Shown here in pieces: positions 1-9,321 of a DNA stretch of 64,000 bases. The DNA lies in NCBI GenBank assembly GCA_963728395.1, contig CAVSJJ010000004.1:538120-602119 (forward strand), read 5' to 3'. Under the pieces are notes generated by a model. It was not told the origin of the DNA. It ran no database searches and saw nothing but the letters and a program-made list of their open reading frames with translations. Every line of letters begins with the position of its first letter. Within the stretch, counting starts at the first letter, position 1. The translations under genes and the position numbers were made by a program. Source of the DNA: CAVSJJ01 sp963728395 (lineage in GTDB: Bacteria > Actinomycetota > Actinomycetes > Actinomycetales > Dermatophilaceae).

Positions 1-22
1 TGACCTCGAAGGGACGGACCGG

Positions 23-1384
23 TCAGCCGGTCAGGACGGCCCACCCGTTCGGGGGCAGGCGCAGCCGCGTCCCGGCCCCGTCGTCGGACACCTCACCGTG
101 GCCGGCCAGCAGCGCGCCGCCCCCGGGCACCCGGACGGCCACGGCGGACGGCGACGTGGACAGCGCCACGACCAGGCGCTGTCCGTCGGCGGCGCTGGCG
201 TAGACGAGGTGCTCGTTCGTCACCTCCAGCACCTCGGTCCTGGCCCGATGGAGCCACGGGTGGCGACGGCGCAGGGCCAGCATCTCCCGATGATGGTCGA
301 GGGTCGGCAGGCCTACGGGCGAGAGGTCCCCGGGGTGGGGCGGAAAGGGTGGCCGCACGGCATCGTCGCCCCCCAGGCGGTCCTCCTTGACGCCGCGGAA
401 TGCGTGCTCGTCACCGGCGTAGATGCTCGGCGTACCGCCCAGGGTCGAGAGGACGACGACGGAGTGCTCGAGGTGGGCCGGATCCTCGAGCCGCGAGGCG
501 AGCCGAGTGACGTCGTGGTTGCCCACGAAGGTCAGCGGCACGAACGTCTCCAGGAGCGCGTCATGGCGGCCGAGGGCGTGCGCGAGCTCGTGGAAGTTCC
601 CGTCGTTGAGGGCCGACCAGATGGCCTTCCACAGCTCGTACTGGGTCACCGAGTCCAGGTGTCCGGTGGCCACGAACGCGGCGTAGTCGCCGTGGATGAC
701 CTCGCCGACGAGGTAGGCGTCGGGGTGACGGGCCCGTACCCGGTCGGCGACCGCTGCCCAGAAGCTCGTGGGCACGGCATACGCGGCGTCCAACCGCCAC
801 CCGGAGATGCCGCGGTCGAGCCAGTGGCACATGACCTCGACGACGTGGTCGAGCACCGCGGGCTCGGAGTGGTCGAGGGCCACGAGATGGTGATGACCCT
901 CGAAGTCGGCGTAGTCCGGCTGCGTCCCTGGCGTCCAGGCGTCGGCGCCGTCGGGCCACGCGAGCCGGAACCACGATGCGGTCGGCGCCGACGGCCCCTG
1001 CTCGAGGACCGCCTCGAAGGCCGGATGAGAACGGGCGACGTGGTTGAAGACCCCGTCGAAGAGCACCCGGATGCCGCGGTCGCTCGCCGCCTGGAGGAGC
1101 GCGTCCAGGTCCGCGTCGTCGCCGAGCCGAGGATCGACCCGGAGGTGGTCGATGGTGTCGTAGCCGTGGCTCTCCGAGGCGAACACCGGTCCGAGCAGCA
1201 GCCCGGACGCTCCCAGCTCCAGGAGATGGTCGAGCCAGCCTTGGACGACCCCCAGCCGGTGGTGCACCGCATCGGACGGCTCCTCCAGCCGGGGCTCGGC
1301 GCCGACGAACCCGAGCGGGTAGACATGCCACCAGAGGGCGTGCTCGACCCATGCGGGCTCGCCCCGCCGGACCGCCGGCGTCAC
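23..1384 (-). CDS. GH13 alpha-amylase family glycoside hydrolase
   Basis: A 453-residue (beta/alpha)8 glycoside hydrolase acting on alpha-glucosidic bonds. All four GH13 regions are visible: DGVFNH (region I), GWRLDAA with the nucleophile Asp (II), the acid Glu in GEVI (III) and FVGNHD (IV). There is no signal peptide, so it should be cytoplasmic, and the short length suits oligosaccharides more than starch. The GTG start overlaps the stop of the upstream dehydrogenase gene by 4 nt (GTGA), which fixes the start and implies translational coupling. Exact substrate cannot be told. The same frame stays open to position 3100 but is only the complement of the dehydrogenase gene. Confidence 0.88.
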   Translation of the reverse strand: MTPAVRRGEPAWVEHALWWHVYPLGFVGAEPRLEEPSDAVHHRLGVVQGWLDHLLELGASGLLLGPVFASESHGYDTIDHLRVDPRLGDDADLDALLQAASDRGIRVLFDGVFNHVARSHPAFEAVLEQGPSAPTASWFRLAWPDGADAWTPGTQPDYADFEGHHHLVALDHSEPAVLDHVVEVMCHWLDRGISGWRLDAAYAVPTSFWAAVADRVRARHPDAYLVGEVIHGDYAAFVATGHLDSVTQYELWKAIWSALNDGNFHELAHALGRHDALLETFVPLTFVGNHDVTRLASRLEDPAHLEHSVVVLSTLGGTPSIYAGDEHAFRGVKEDRLGGDDAVRPPFPPHPGDLSPVGLPTLDHHREMLALRRRHPWLHRARTEVLEVTNEHLVYASAADGQRLVVALSTSPSAVAVRVPGGGALLAGHGEVSDDGAGTRLRLPPNGWAVLTG

Positions 1385-3033
1385 CGGTTGCCGGCCTTCG
1401 CCGCGAGATACTCCTCCAACCGGCGCTGGGACTCGTCCCCGAAGAGGATCTCGGCGACCTCGGCGAGGCCCTGCGTGCCGATGATGTTGCTGTCCCGCAC
1501 GACGAGGTCGATCTTCGAGCGCCGACGCATGAAGTCGTCGAGCGTGACGATCATCTCGTGCTCGGCCGCGTTGTAGAGCTCGACCCGCAGGTAGTCCGCG
1601 GAGCCCATGACGTCCTCGCCCATCCGGGGGTTGGCCCGGATGTCCTCGAGCATGTCGAAGGCCCGGCGGCCGTAGCGGCGCCACAGCCGGTCGGTCAGGG
1701 GCTCGGTGTCCGGCTTGGTCCGCAGGGCGTCGAGCTTCATCAGCCTCGCCTGGCGGTAGAAGTCGGTGCGGGTGGCGCGCGCGGGCTCGCCGTACCAGTT
1801 GGCGAGGTCCTTCTCCAGTGGGACCCCGAGTGCCTCGACGCGCTCGGCGACCTCCTCGCCGACGTTGAGACAGTCGGTCAGCTTGCCGCCGAACACGGTG
1901 ATGAGGGCCAACGCGGCGTCGTGCTCGATCTCGTGCTTGCGCGACAGGGAGGTCCAGTCCGCGCCGGAGTGGTCGTCGCCCCCCCGTCGCACGACGAGCG
2001 GACGGACCCCGCAGCGCTCGGCGATGACGTCGTCCGGGGTCAGCGGCGACGGCAGGTCGAGCCGGGCGTTGATCTGGCCGAGGAGGAAGTCCCGGTCCTC
2101 GTCGGTGACCTGGGTGTACGGGGTGTCCACCCGGGTGTCCGTCGTCCCGATGACCGAGCGCCGGCCCATGGGGATGACGTAGAAGAGGCGTTGGGTGTCG
2201 TCGAAGAAGGCGAGGACCCGGTCGTGTCGCGTCGTCGTGAGGCGCGGGACGATGAGGTGGATGCCCTTGGAGTAGACGATCCGATGCTCCGTCGTCGAGC
2301 CCCACAGATTGTTGAGGTCGTCGACGAAGGGGCCGGCCGCGTTGACGAGGACGCGCGCCGAGGCGGTCATCTCGCGGCCGGTGTCGGTGTCGCGCAACCG
2401 CGCATGCCACCGGCCCTCGACCCGTTCTGCGTCGACGAGCTCGACGTAGTTGGCGACCGCCGCACCCGCCTCGATCGCGGACCGCACGAAGGAGAAGACG
2501 AACCGGGAGTCGTTGTCGATGAGGAAGGCGTCCTGGTACTCGATCCCGCCACGCACGCTCGTCGTGTCGATGACCGGCTCGGCCTCCTTGATCGCCGCAG
2601 AGTCGAAGACCTTGGGCCGCTTCGTGCCGAACAGACCGATCGCCCAGTATGCCGTGGCGCCCAACGCCGCGAACCAGGGTGCGTAGGGCGCCTTCTCGTC
2701 GAGCGCCGCGAGGAAGCCGATCTCCTTGATGTTGTCCGGATAGGCCTTCATGAGCCGGTTGCGCGACCTGCAGAGCCCGAAGACGAGCGGCAGCTCGTAG
2801 TTCTCGAGGTACTTGAAGCCGCCCCAGACGAGGTTCGAGGACTCCTGGCTCGTGAACGCGCCGAAGTCTCCGCGGTCGATGAGCGCGACCGAGGCACCGC
2901 GACCGGCCAGCGCAGCGGACGCCACCGCACCGTTGATGCCGCCCCCGACGACGAGCACGTCGAAGAAGCCGCCGTCGATCCTGCGGAGGTTCGCTGATCT
3001 CAAAGACACATTGACTCCCTCGCTCGCTGTCAC
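1381..3033 (-). CDS. glpD: glycerol-3-phosphate dehydrogenase, FAD-dependent
   Basis: A 550-residue FAD flavoprotein of the GlpA/GlpD family that oxidises sn-glycerol 3-phosphate to dihydroxyacetone phosphate and passes electrons to quinone. The FAD-binding glycine motif GGGINGA lies near residues 30-36, followed by the SSNLVWGG stretch typical of the family and a C-terminal all-alpha domain. Length is normal. It is the first gene of a two-gene unit with the GH13 hydrolase, which overlaps it by 4 nt. No glycerol kinase or facilitator lies beside it; the FGGY kinase at 14.5 kb belongs to a different operon. Confidence 0.9.
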   Translation of the reverse strand: MTASEGVNVSLRSANLRRIDGGFFDVLVVGGGINGAVASAALAGRGASVALIDRGDFGAFTSQESSNLVWGGFKYLENYELPLVFGLCRSRNRLMKAYPDNIKEIGFLAALDEKAPYAPWFAALGATAYWAIGLFGTKRPKVFDSAAIKEAEPVIDTTSVRGGIEYQDAFLIDNDSRFVFSFVRSAIEAGAAVANYVELVDAERVEGRWHARLRDTDTGREMTASARVLVNAAGPFVDDLNNLWGSTTEHRIVYSKGIHLIVPRLTTTRHDRVLAFFDDTQRLFYVIPMGRRSVIGTTDTRVDTPYTQVTDEDRDFLLGQINARLDLPSPLTPDDVIAERCGVRPLVVRRGGDDHSGADWTSLSRKHEIEHDAALALITVFGGKLTDCLNVGEEVAERVEALGVPLEKDLANWYGEPARATRTDFYRQARLMKLDALRTKPDTEPLTDRLWRRYGRRAFDMLEDIRANPRMGEDVMGSADYLRVELYNAAEHEMIVTLDDFMRRRSKIDLVVRDSNIIGTQGLAEVAEILFGDESQRRLEEYLAAKAGNR

Positions 3034-3180
3034 GGCACCGGCTGGGCGGTGCCCTTCGGATGCTCCTCGCCCCGCCGCCTGCCCCGGCGCCCGGGGCCAT
3101 GGCGGGGCACGATGGTCCGCCCCGAGCCTAGTCGCGTCGCGAGCGAGGCAGGCCTGTGCCTCGGGTGACCACGGCGCGGG

Positions 3181-4185
3181 TCAGAGCGACGCGACCGAGA
3201 GTCCCCCGAAGTCGCCTCGGCGCACGGCGGACCCGCGCCGAGCCTCGGTGACGACCTCGAGGACGGACCGGCTGTGCTCGAGGAGCCGATCCCGCTCAGC
3301 TCGGTCCCGGTCCCGGATCATCCGGGCGAAGGCCCGGAACTCGGGGACCATCCGGTGCGTCGGCTCACCCGCCACCGGTCGTGGCCCTCGCCCCCGGACG
3401 GCAAGGGTGAACCCGGGGCAGACGTTCGGCGAGCCATCCATCTCGAGGTACCCCTCGGCGCCCTGGACGACCGTCCGCGATGGGCCCTCGGAGTCCTTGG
3501 CGAAGAGGCACACCGCCTTCGCGCCGTCGTAGCCGAGCACGAGCATTCCCGAGGTGTCGACGCCGCGGTCGATGTTGGCGGCATACACGAGGGTGGTGGG
3601 CGGGCCGAGCAGGCCCACGACGAGGTGGACGGTGTAGATCCCGAGGTCCATCAGCGCGCCGCCACCGATGGCCGGGTCGAACGCCGGATGCACCTCGCCA
3701 CGGGTGAACGCGTCGTAGCGGGACGAGCGCTGGGAGTAGCCGCACTGGATCAGCCGGAGGTCACCCAGCTCGCTCAGCGCCGAGGGCAGCGCCCGGAAGG
3801 CGGGCAGGTGCACCGTCGTGACGGCCTCGGTCAGGTTGAGACCGGCTGCCCGGGCGATGCGGCGGAGCTCGTCGAACTCCTCGAGGGTGAGGGTGAAAGG
3901 CTTCTCGCAGATCACGTGCTTGCCGGCCAGGAGGGCCGCCCTGCTGGTCGCGTGGTGCAGATGGTTCGGCAGCGCGACGTAGACGGTGTCGACGTCGGGG
4001 TCGGACAGGCAGGCGTCGAGCTCGGTGTAGACCCGACCGATGCCGTGCTCCGCCGTCAGCCCCTCCAGCCCTGCGCGAGCGCTCTCCCGCCCGACGATCG
4101 CGACGAGCTCGATCTCCGGCAGGTCCGGCGCGGCGGTGAGGAAGTCGCGGACGACCATTCCCGCACCGACGATGGCGAGTCTCAT
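3181..4185 (-). CDS. Gfo/Idh/MocA family oxidoreductase
   Basis: A 334-residue NAD(P)-dependent sugar or polyol oxidoreductase. The N-terminal Rossmann fold shows VGAGM, and the family signature EKPFTL with the catalytic-site Lys is present near residue 94. GGGALMDLGIY marks the C-terminal substrate domain. The start at 4185 is chosen because AGGGGA sits 7-8 nt upstream and the protein then begins directly at the Rossmann strand; an upstream in-frame ATG would add 24 unlikely residues. It is divergent from the zinc dehydrogenase at 4362. Substrate unknown. Confidence 0.85.
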   Translation of the reverse strand: MRLAIVGAGMVVRDFLTAAPDLPEIELVAIVGRESARAGLEGLTAEHGIGRVYTELDACLSDPDVDTVYVALPNHLHHATSRAALLAGKHVICEKPFTLTLEEFDELRRIARAAGLNLTEAVTTVHLPAFRALPSALSELGDLRLIQCGYSQRSSRYDAFTRGEVHPAFDPAIGGGALMDLGIYTVHLVVGLLGPPTTLVYAANIDRGVDTSGMLVLGYDGAKAVCLFAKDSEGPSRTVVQGAEGYLEMDGSPNVCPGFTLAVRGRGPRPVAGEPTHRMVPEFRAFARMIRDRDRAERDRLLEHSRSVLEVVTEARRGSAVRRGDFGGLSVASL

Positions 4186-4361
4186 GTCAGTCCCCTGTCG
4201 GTGGGTCGGATCCGTCGAGTCTGCCGTGACAGCCACTCCGCGTCGAGGTCCCAGCACGTGGCCCCCACGGGCACGAGGAGGTTCGACGGGGTAGGAGCCC
4301 CACGTCGCGGCTCGGGCCCGAGCCCCACGGCGACATCGACCCTCACAGCGAAGGAGGCACC

Positions 4362-5378
4362 GTGCGCGGTGCAGTGATCCATGGCCCCCAGGACGTCCGC
4401 GTCGAGGACCGGCCCGACCCCACCATCGTGGAGCCGACCGACGCAGTCGTGCGCACGGTCGCGGCCTGCGTTTGCGGGTCCGACCTGTGGCGCTACCGCG
4501 GCATCGCCGAGGTCCCGCAGCCGACCCCGATCGGCCACGAGTACGTCGGGGTCGTCGAGGCCGTCGGCGATGCCGTCACGTCGGTCCTGCCCGGCCAGTT
4601 CGTCGTCGGCGGCTTCCTCCACAGCGACAACACGTGTCCCGTGTGCGCTGTCGGCATGCAGTCGCACTGCCAGCACGGTGGTGGCTACGACGGCTGCCAG
4701 GCCGAACTGATCCGCGTCCCCCAGGCCGACGGCACCCTGCTCGCCACGCCGGAGCAGCCCGACGAGGCGATGGTCCCCAGCCTGCTCGCCCTCTCCGACG
4801 TCATGGCCACCGGGTGGCACGCCGCCGTGTCCGCCGAGGTCCGTGCCGGCGGCACCGTCGTCGTCGTCGGGGACGGCGCCGTCGGGGTCTGCGGGGTGCT
4901 CGCGGCATCCCGGATGGGGGCCGAGCGGATCATCGCGATGAGCCGGCATGAGCCCCGGCAGCGGCTGGCCCGCGACTTCGGCGCCACTCACATCATCGCC
5001 GAGCGCGGCGACGAGGGCGTCGCCGCCGTCCACGAGCTGACCCGGGGGATCGGCGCCGACAGTGTCCTCGAGTGTGTCGGCACCCATGACTCCGTCGTCC
5101 AGGCCCTACGGACGGCCCGCCCCGGCGGCATGGTCGGCTGGGTCGGCGTTCCCCACGTCACCGACCTGCCCATGGAGCACATGTTCTGGCGCAACGTCGG
5201 CCTGCGCGGTGGTCCCGCGCCGGTGCGCGCCTACCTGCCCAGCCTCCTCGATCAGGTGTGGGAGGGCATGATCGAGCCCGGCCGCGTCTTCGACCTCACC
5301 CTCCCGCTCGAGCAGGCCCCCGAGGGGTATGCCGCGATGGACGAGCGACGCGCCATCAAGTCCCTGCTGCGCCCCTGA
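4362..5378 (+). CDS. zinc-dependent alcohol dehydrogenase family protein
   Basis: A 338-residue medium-chain dehydrogenase. Catalytic zinc ligands are seen as Cys38 in CVCGSD and His59-Glu60 in GHE; the nucleotide fold shows GDGAVG near residue 170. The structural-zinc lobe keeps Cys92, Cys95 and Cys103, but the third cysteine position is Gly98, so that zinc may be absent or three-coordinate. The GTG start follows AAGGAGG by 4-5 nt. It probably forms one unit with the aldo/keto reductase 57 nt downstream and is divergent from the Gfo/Idh gene. Substrate is likely a sugar alcohol or aldehyde, by context only. Confidence 0.85.
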   Translation: MRGAVIHGPQDVRVEDRPDPTIVEPTDAVVRTVAACVCGSDLWRYRGIAEVPQPTPIGHEYVGVVEAVGDAVTSVLPGQFVVGGFLHSDNTCPVCAVGMQSHCQHGGGYDGCQAELIRVPQADGTLLATPEQPDEAMVPSLLALSDVMATGWHAAVSAEVRAGGTVVVVGDGAVGVCGVLAASRMGAERIIAMSRHEPRQRLARDFGATHIIAERGDEGVAAVHELTRGIGADSVLECVGTHDSVVQALRTARPGGMVGWVGVPHVTDLPMEHMFWRNVGLRGGPAPVRAYLPSLLDQVWEGMIEPGRVFDLTLPLEQAPEGYAAMDERRAIKSLLRP

Positions 5379-5435
5379 GCCGACCTCGACCCATCCGTCG
5401 CCCCCTGGCACCAGATCCGGGAGGAAGGAACCGCA

Positions 5436-6404
5436 ATGGAGTACACACGACTGGGCCGCTCCGGCCTGACCGTCAGCCGGGTCACCCTCGGCTGCATGAG
5501 CTTCGGCGACACGAGCCGGGGCTTCAACGAGTGGGCCCTCGACGACGGCGGTGCCGAGCAGGTGTTCCGGCAGGCCGTCGCCCTCGGCATCACCTTCTGG
5601 GACACCGCCAACGTCTACGGTTACGGCTCATCAGAGGAGATCGTCGGCCGCGCCATCAAGCGGTACACCCGCCGCGAGGACGTCGTCCTCGCCACGAAGG
5701 TCTACTTCCCCATGCACGACGGCCCCGGCGGTCGCGGCCTGTCCCGCCGGGCCATCATGGAGCAGATCGACGCCTCGCTGACGCGGCTCGGTACCGACTA
5801 CGTCGACCTGTACCAGATCCACCGGTTCGACCCCGACACCCCGGTCGAGGAGACGATGGAGGCTCTCCACGACGTCGTCAAGGCGGGCAAGGCCCGCTAC
5901 CTGGGCGCCTCCTCGATGTGGGCCTGGCAGTTCGCGACGATGCAGCACGCCGCCGACCTCGGCGGTTGGACCCGGTTCGTGTCGATGCAGGACCAGTACT
6001 CACTCATGATGCGCGAGGAGGAGCGGGAGATGTTCGGCCTGCTCGCCGACCAGGGCGTCGGGTCCTTGCCCTGGAGCCCGCTCGCCAAGGGCCTGCTGAC
6101 CAGACCGTGGGGCGAGCGCACGACCCGCGGCGACACCGACCCTCTGCACGCCCGCTTCGACGAGGCCCGCGACAGACCGATCAACGAGGCCGTCCGCGCC
6201 GTCGCCGAGGCACGCGGCACATCGATGGCCCAGGTGGCGCTCGCCTGGGTCCTGCGCAACCCCGTCGTCACCGCGCCCATCGTCGGCCCGACGACGGCGC
6301 ACCACCTTGCCGACGCCGCCGCCGCGCTAAACATCGAGCTCACCGACGAGGAGGTCACCTCGCTCGAGGAGCCGTACACCCCGCGCATGCCGACCGGCTA
6401 CTGA
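5436..6404 (+). CDS. aldo/keto reductase
   Basis: A 322-residue NADPH-dependent reductase with TIM-barrel fold. The catalytic tetrad is complete: Asp56, Tyr61, Lys88 and His129 (motifs FWDTANVYG, ATKVY, YQIHRFD). The GPTTAHHLADA stretch near the C-terminus fits the phosphate-binding end of the cofactor site. It resembles the YajO/general stress protein 69 group. GGGAGGAAGG precedes the ATG. A second, decayed aldo/keto reductase lies at 8.0 kb, so this copy may have taken over that role. Confidence 0.9.
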   Translation: MEYTRLGRSGLTVSRVTLGCMSFGDTSRGFNEWALDDGGAEQVFRQAVALGITFWDTANVYGYGSSEEIVGRAIKRYTRREDVVLATKVYFPMHDGPGGRGLSRRAIMEQIDASLTRLGTDYVDLYQIHRFDPDTPVEETMEALHDVVKAGKARYLGASSMWAWQFATMQHAADLGGWTRFVSMQDQYSLMMREEEREMFGLLADQGVGSLPWSPLAKGLLTRPWGERTTRGDTDPLHARFDEARDRPINEAVRAVAEARGTSMAQVALAWVLRNPVVTAPIVGPTTAHHLADAAAALNIELTDEEVTSLEEPYTPRMPTGY

Positions 6405-6552
6405 GCCGGAAGGAGGGCGGCGTCGGCATGGCCTCACCGCCACCCACGCCGGCCCGCCACCGGGCCGCTTCGTCCCCGAAGGCTCGGCGCCGCCCCGGCC
6501 CCCTCACAGGCGCCCCCCTGCGGCGCGCTGGACCGGGGCGACACCGGCCGGC

Positions 6553-6828
6553 TCAGACCACCGACCCCCGGTGGTGGGCCGCGGCATACTCCGCGACCTC
6601 GGTGCAGACCTCGTCGACCGACGCGTAGGTCCGGGCCTGGTTGAGACAGCCCAAGCGCCGCAGCAGTCGCGACGGGACCCGCCTGGCGAGGCAGCACGCG
6701 ATCAGGTGGTCCTGGTCGGTGGGGAAGGACCGTGGCGACAGGACCACTCTCAGGTCCCGCAGGTCGGCCTCGACGGAGCCATCCGCCCGGGTGGTGGGGC
6801 TGCGAAGCGACAGGTCACCACTGCTCAT
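6553..6828 (-). CDS. hypothetical protein (91 aa)
   Basis: I do not recognise the family. The 91-residue product is soluble, with two central cysteines in HLIACCLARRVP and no membrane segment. The start at 6828 is supported by AGAGGA about 9 nt upstream. It is convergent with the aldo/keto reductase gene and divergent from the decayed protease, with about 175 nt between, which must hold its promoter. Confidence 0.5.
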   Translation of the reverse strand: MSSGDLSLRSPTTRADGSVEADLRDLRVVLSPRSFPTDQDHLIACCLARRVPSRLLRRLGCLNQARTYASVDEVCTEVAEYAAAHHRGSVV

Positions 6829-7003
6829 CTTCGGTTCCTCTCGGACCGTGCGATGGCTGTCGGTTTGAACCACGCTGCACACGTATGGAGCAAGGACATC
6901 ACGTGCGGCGGTCGATGACAACCGCAACGAGATCCGATGTGGCGATATGAATCCATCGGCCGGTCGCTCGGGTGGCGCCCCGGCAATCGGATAGGCGGCA
7001 GTC

Positions 7004-7947
7004 ATGGGACGAGCGATCCGGGAACGCGTGGGCGTCACCGCCCTCGCCGCCGGGACGTCGGTGATGATGCTGCTGGCAGGCTGCACGGTCGGCTCCTCGG
7101 GAGGCGGGAGCGCCTCGCCGAGCACGAGCACGGCCGCAGCGCAGGGGAACGGCGCGGGGCAGGCCATCAGCACGGCCACCCCGGCGGGGCAGGCCGTGTG
7201 CAAGGGGCGGTCCGTCCCGGACATCGTGCAGACGGTAGAGCCGAGCGTCGTCACGGTGCGGACCAGCAAGGGCCTGGGCAGTGGCATCGCCTATCGCCAG
7301 GACATGGTGCTCACCGACCAGCACGTCGTCGCGCGCAACGAGGGCTCGGCCCCGACGTTCGACACCGTCGAGGTCGCGCTCGCGGACGGCTCGACGCTCA
7401 AGGGCACGGTGGTCGGCAGTGACCTGCTCACCGACCTCGCCGTCGTCACGGTGAGCGGTCGGAAACCCGATGCGCCGATCTCGCCCGGCAGTCCCGGCGG
7501 CGCACTCGTCGACGTGTGCGGCCAGGTCGTGGGGGTGAACGAGGCCTACATCCCGCCCAGCAGCGGCGCGGTGTCGCTCGGTTCGCCACCCCGTCGGTCG
7601 TCGCGACCGAGGTCGCGGACCAGCCCATCTCGTCCGGCAAGGTCCAGCATCCCTCCCTCGGCATCCGGGTGACCGAGCTGACCCCAAGCATCGCTCGGAG
7701 CCTCGGCACCTCGGTGACGAGCGGCGTCCTCGTCGCCGAGGTGCAGAACGGCTCGCCCGCGGCCGAGGCCGGCCTGAAGCGCGGCGACGTCATCACCGCC
7801 TTCGACGACTCCTCGGTCGCCACGTATGCCGACCTGGTGGGTGGGCTGCGCTCGGTGAGCCCCGGGGACACCGTGTCGGTGACGGTCGACCGGTCAGGGC
7901 AGGAGCGGAAGCTCACGGTGACGGTCGGCAGCCGCACCACACAGTGA
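7004..7947 (+). pseudogene. HtrA-like trypsin/PDZ serine protease, decayed
   Basis: The remains of a membrane-anchored or secreted HtrA-type protease. The first frame (7004 to about 7585) encodes an N-terminal lipobox-like segment (LLAGC), the catalytic His in LTDQHVV and the Asp in LTDLAVV. About 40-50 residues expected before the active serine are missing, and the serine loop reads PGSPGG instead of PGNSGG, so the nucleophile is Pro. At CTCGG/TTCG (about 7580) one base is missing and the PDZ domain continues in another frame to 7947 (GVLVAEV, GDVITAF). Three independent lesions make this a true pseudogene rather than a single read error. Confidence 0.85.
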
Positions 7948-8012
7948 CGCCGCTCTCACGACCAGGGCCCAGGAGCGGCGAGCGTCGCCGCGGCCGGGAC
8001 GGAAGGAAGCCG

Positions 8013-8785
8013 ATGGAGCGGCCATCCCTTGCAGGCACCGGCCGGCAGGTCTCGGTCATCGGGTTGGGCGCCTGGCAGCTCGGCGCCCACTGGGGCCGGG
8101 TCAGCGAATCCGATGCAGCGGCGGTCCTCGAGGCGGCGACCTCGTCCACCTGCACTGTCTGCCGAGCCCGGTCATCGAGGACGACGCCACCTTCGCCGCG
8201 CTGGACACCCTCGCGGACGAGGGAGCCATCGCCGCCTACGGCGTCTCGGTCGAGACCTGCGAGCAGGCCCTCGGCGCCATCGCCCGCCCGCGCGTCGCCG
8301 CGGTCCAGATCATCGTCAACCCGGTCCGGCTCAAGCCGCTCGACGCCGTCCTCCCCGCGGCTCTCGACGCCGACGTCGCCGTCCTGGCACGCGTGCCCCT
8401 GGCCTCGGGACTGCTGTCCGGCCGGTACACGACGAGCACGACCTTCGCTGCCGACGACCACCGCAGCTACAACCGGCAGGGCGAGGCCTTCGACCGCGGC
8501 GAGACCTTCTCGGGGGTCGACTTCGAGGTCGGCCTCGACGCGGCCGCACGCCTGGCCGAGGGCCTGCCGCCCGACGTCGCACTCCCCGCCGCGACCCTCG
8601 CCTGGATCGCCTCCCGACCCGGAGTCACGTCGGTGATCCCCGGTAACCGCAACGTCGAACAGGCGAGGACCAACGTCGGCGCAGCCGAACTGATCGCGGG
8701 GAGCTTCGACGTCGATGTGTTCGACCGGCTGGTCCACACGGTGTACGACGACCTGCTGCGAGCGTCGGTGCACCCACACTGGTAG
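8013..8785 (+). pseudogene. aldo/keto reductase with internal out-of-frame deletion
   Basis: The N-terminus from ATG 8013 (VSVIGLGAWQLGAHWG) is normal for an aldo/keto reductase. After VLEAA (about 8135) the sequence jumps to DLVHLHCLPSP in another frame, which then runs to a natural end at 8785 with SVIPGNRN, the cofactor phosphate site. The missing part, about 80 residues, would have carried the catalytic Asp, Tyr and Lys, so no activity is expected. Confidence 0.82.
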
Positions 8786-8873
8786 GACCGGTAGCCGCAC
8801 CGCACGGCCGCGCCTCCTGCCTCGTGTCGACGGGTGGAGGCACCGACCGGCCCGGGAGCCGGTTGCACGCAGG

Positions 8874-9209
8874 CTAGCCGGGGCGTTGCGAGGAGTTCCC
8901 TCGGGCGTGAAGGCTTCCTTGGGTGTGGAGGCTTCCTTGGGTGTGCAGGCTGCGCTGCAGCCGCAGGTCGTCGCGAAGCTTCCAGGGGGTGGGCAGCCCA
9001 CGGGCGGTCAGGGCCGCGGCATAGGACTCCATCGCCGCCAAGAGGTCCTGTTGGGCTACCCGGAGCTCCGGCTGGTCACGGCTGCCGCGGAGGCTGCTCA
9101 CCCGCCGGCGCGCGCTGGTGAGTTCTTCCAACAGCATGGCGAGGGCCCTTCGGGCCGGCTCCTGGGCACCGGGCTGAGTGGCGGGCACGGTCGACCTCGG
9201 TTCCGTCAC
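8874..9209 (-). CDS. hypothetical protein with C-terminal SLHTQG repeats
   Basis: A 111-residue product of unknown function. The N-terminal two thirds are helical and charged (LAMLLEELTSARRRV, LLAAMESYAAALTARG), consistent with a coiled coil. The C-terminal end holds three copies of SLHTQG/SLHARG encoded by an 18-bp tandem repeat. The start at 9209 is the only good ATG. Whether it is expressed cannot be told; it sits between a pseudogene and the helicase gene. Confidence 0.45.
   Translation of the reverse strand: MTEPRSTVPATQPGAQEPARRALAMLLEELTSARRRVSSLRGSRDQPELRVAQQDLLAAMESYAAALTARGLPTPWKLRDDLRLQRSLHTQGSLHTQGSLHARGNSSQRPG
8907..8950. repeat. 18-bp tandem repeat (2.5 units)
   Basis: The unit GGAGGCTTCCTTGGGTGT is repeated twice, with a third degenerate copy on the left (GTGAAGGCTTCCTTGG). 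Being a multiple of three, it keeps the frame of the minus-strand gene and gives the SLHTQG peptide repeat. Such a repeat can change copy number by slippage. Confidence 0.7.
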
Positions 9210-9321
9210 GGCGCGGCAGGATGCCGATGCACCTGCCCCACACTAGCCCAGCGCATGCGCCCCGGCCGTGGCATCGATGGCACGACGGTCCCGCCGCCGG
9301 GCGCCTCCGCCGTGCGGTCGG

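Noticed and set aside
23..3100. A minus-strand frame open over 1025 codons that looks like one large gene.
   Set aside because: Only 23-1384 is amylase-like; the rest is a shadow of glpD in another frame, with Arg/Gly-rich meaningless sequence.
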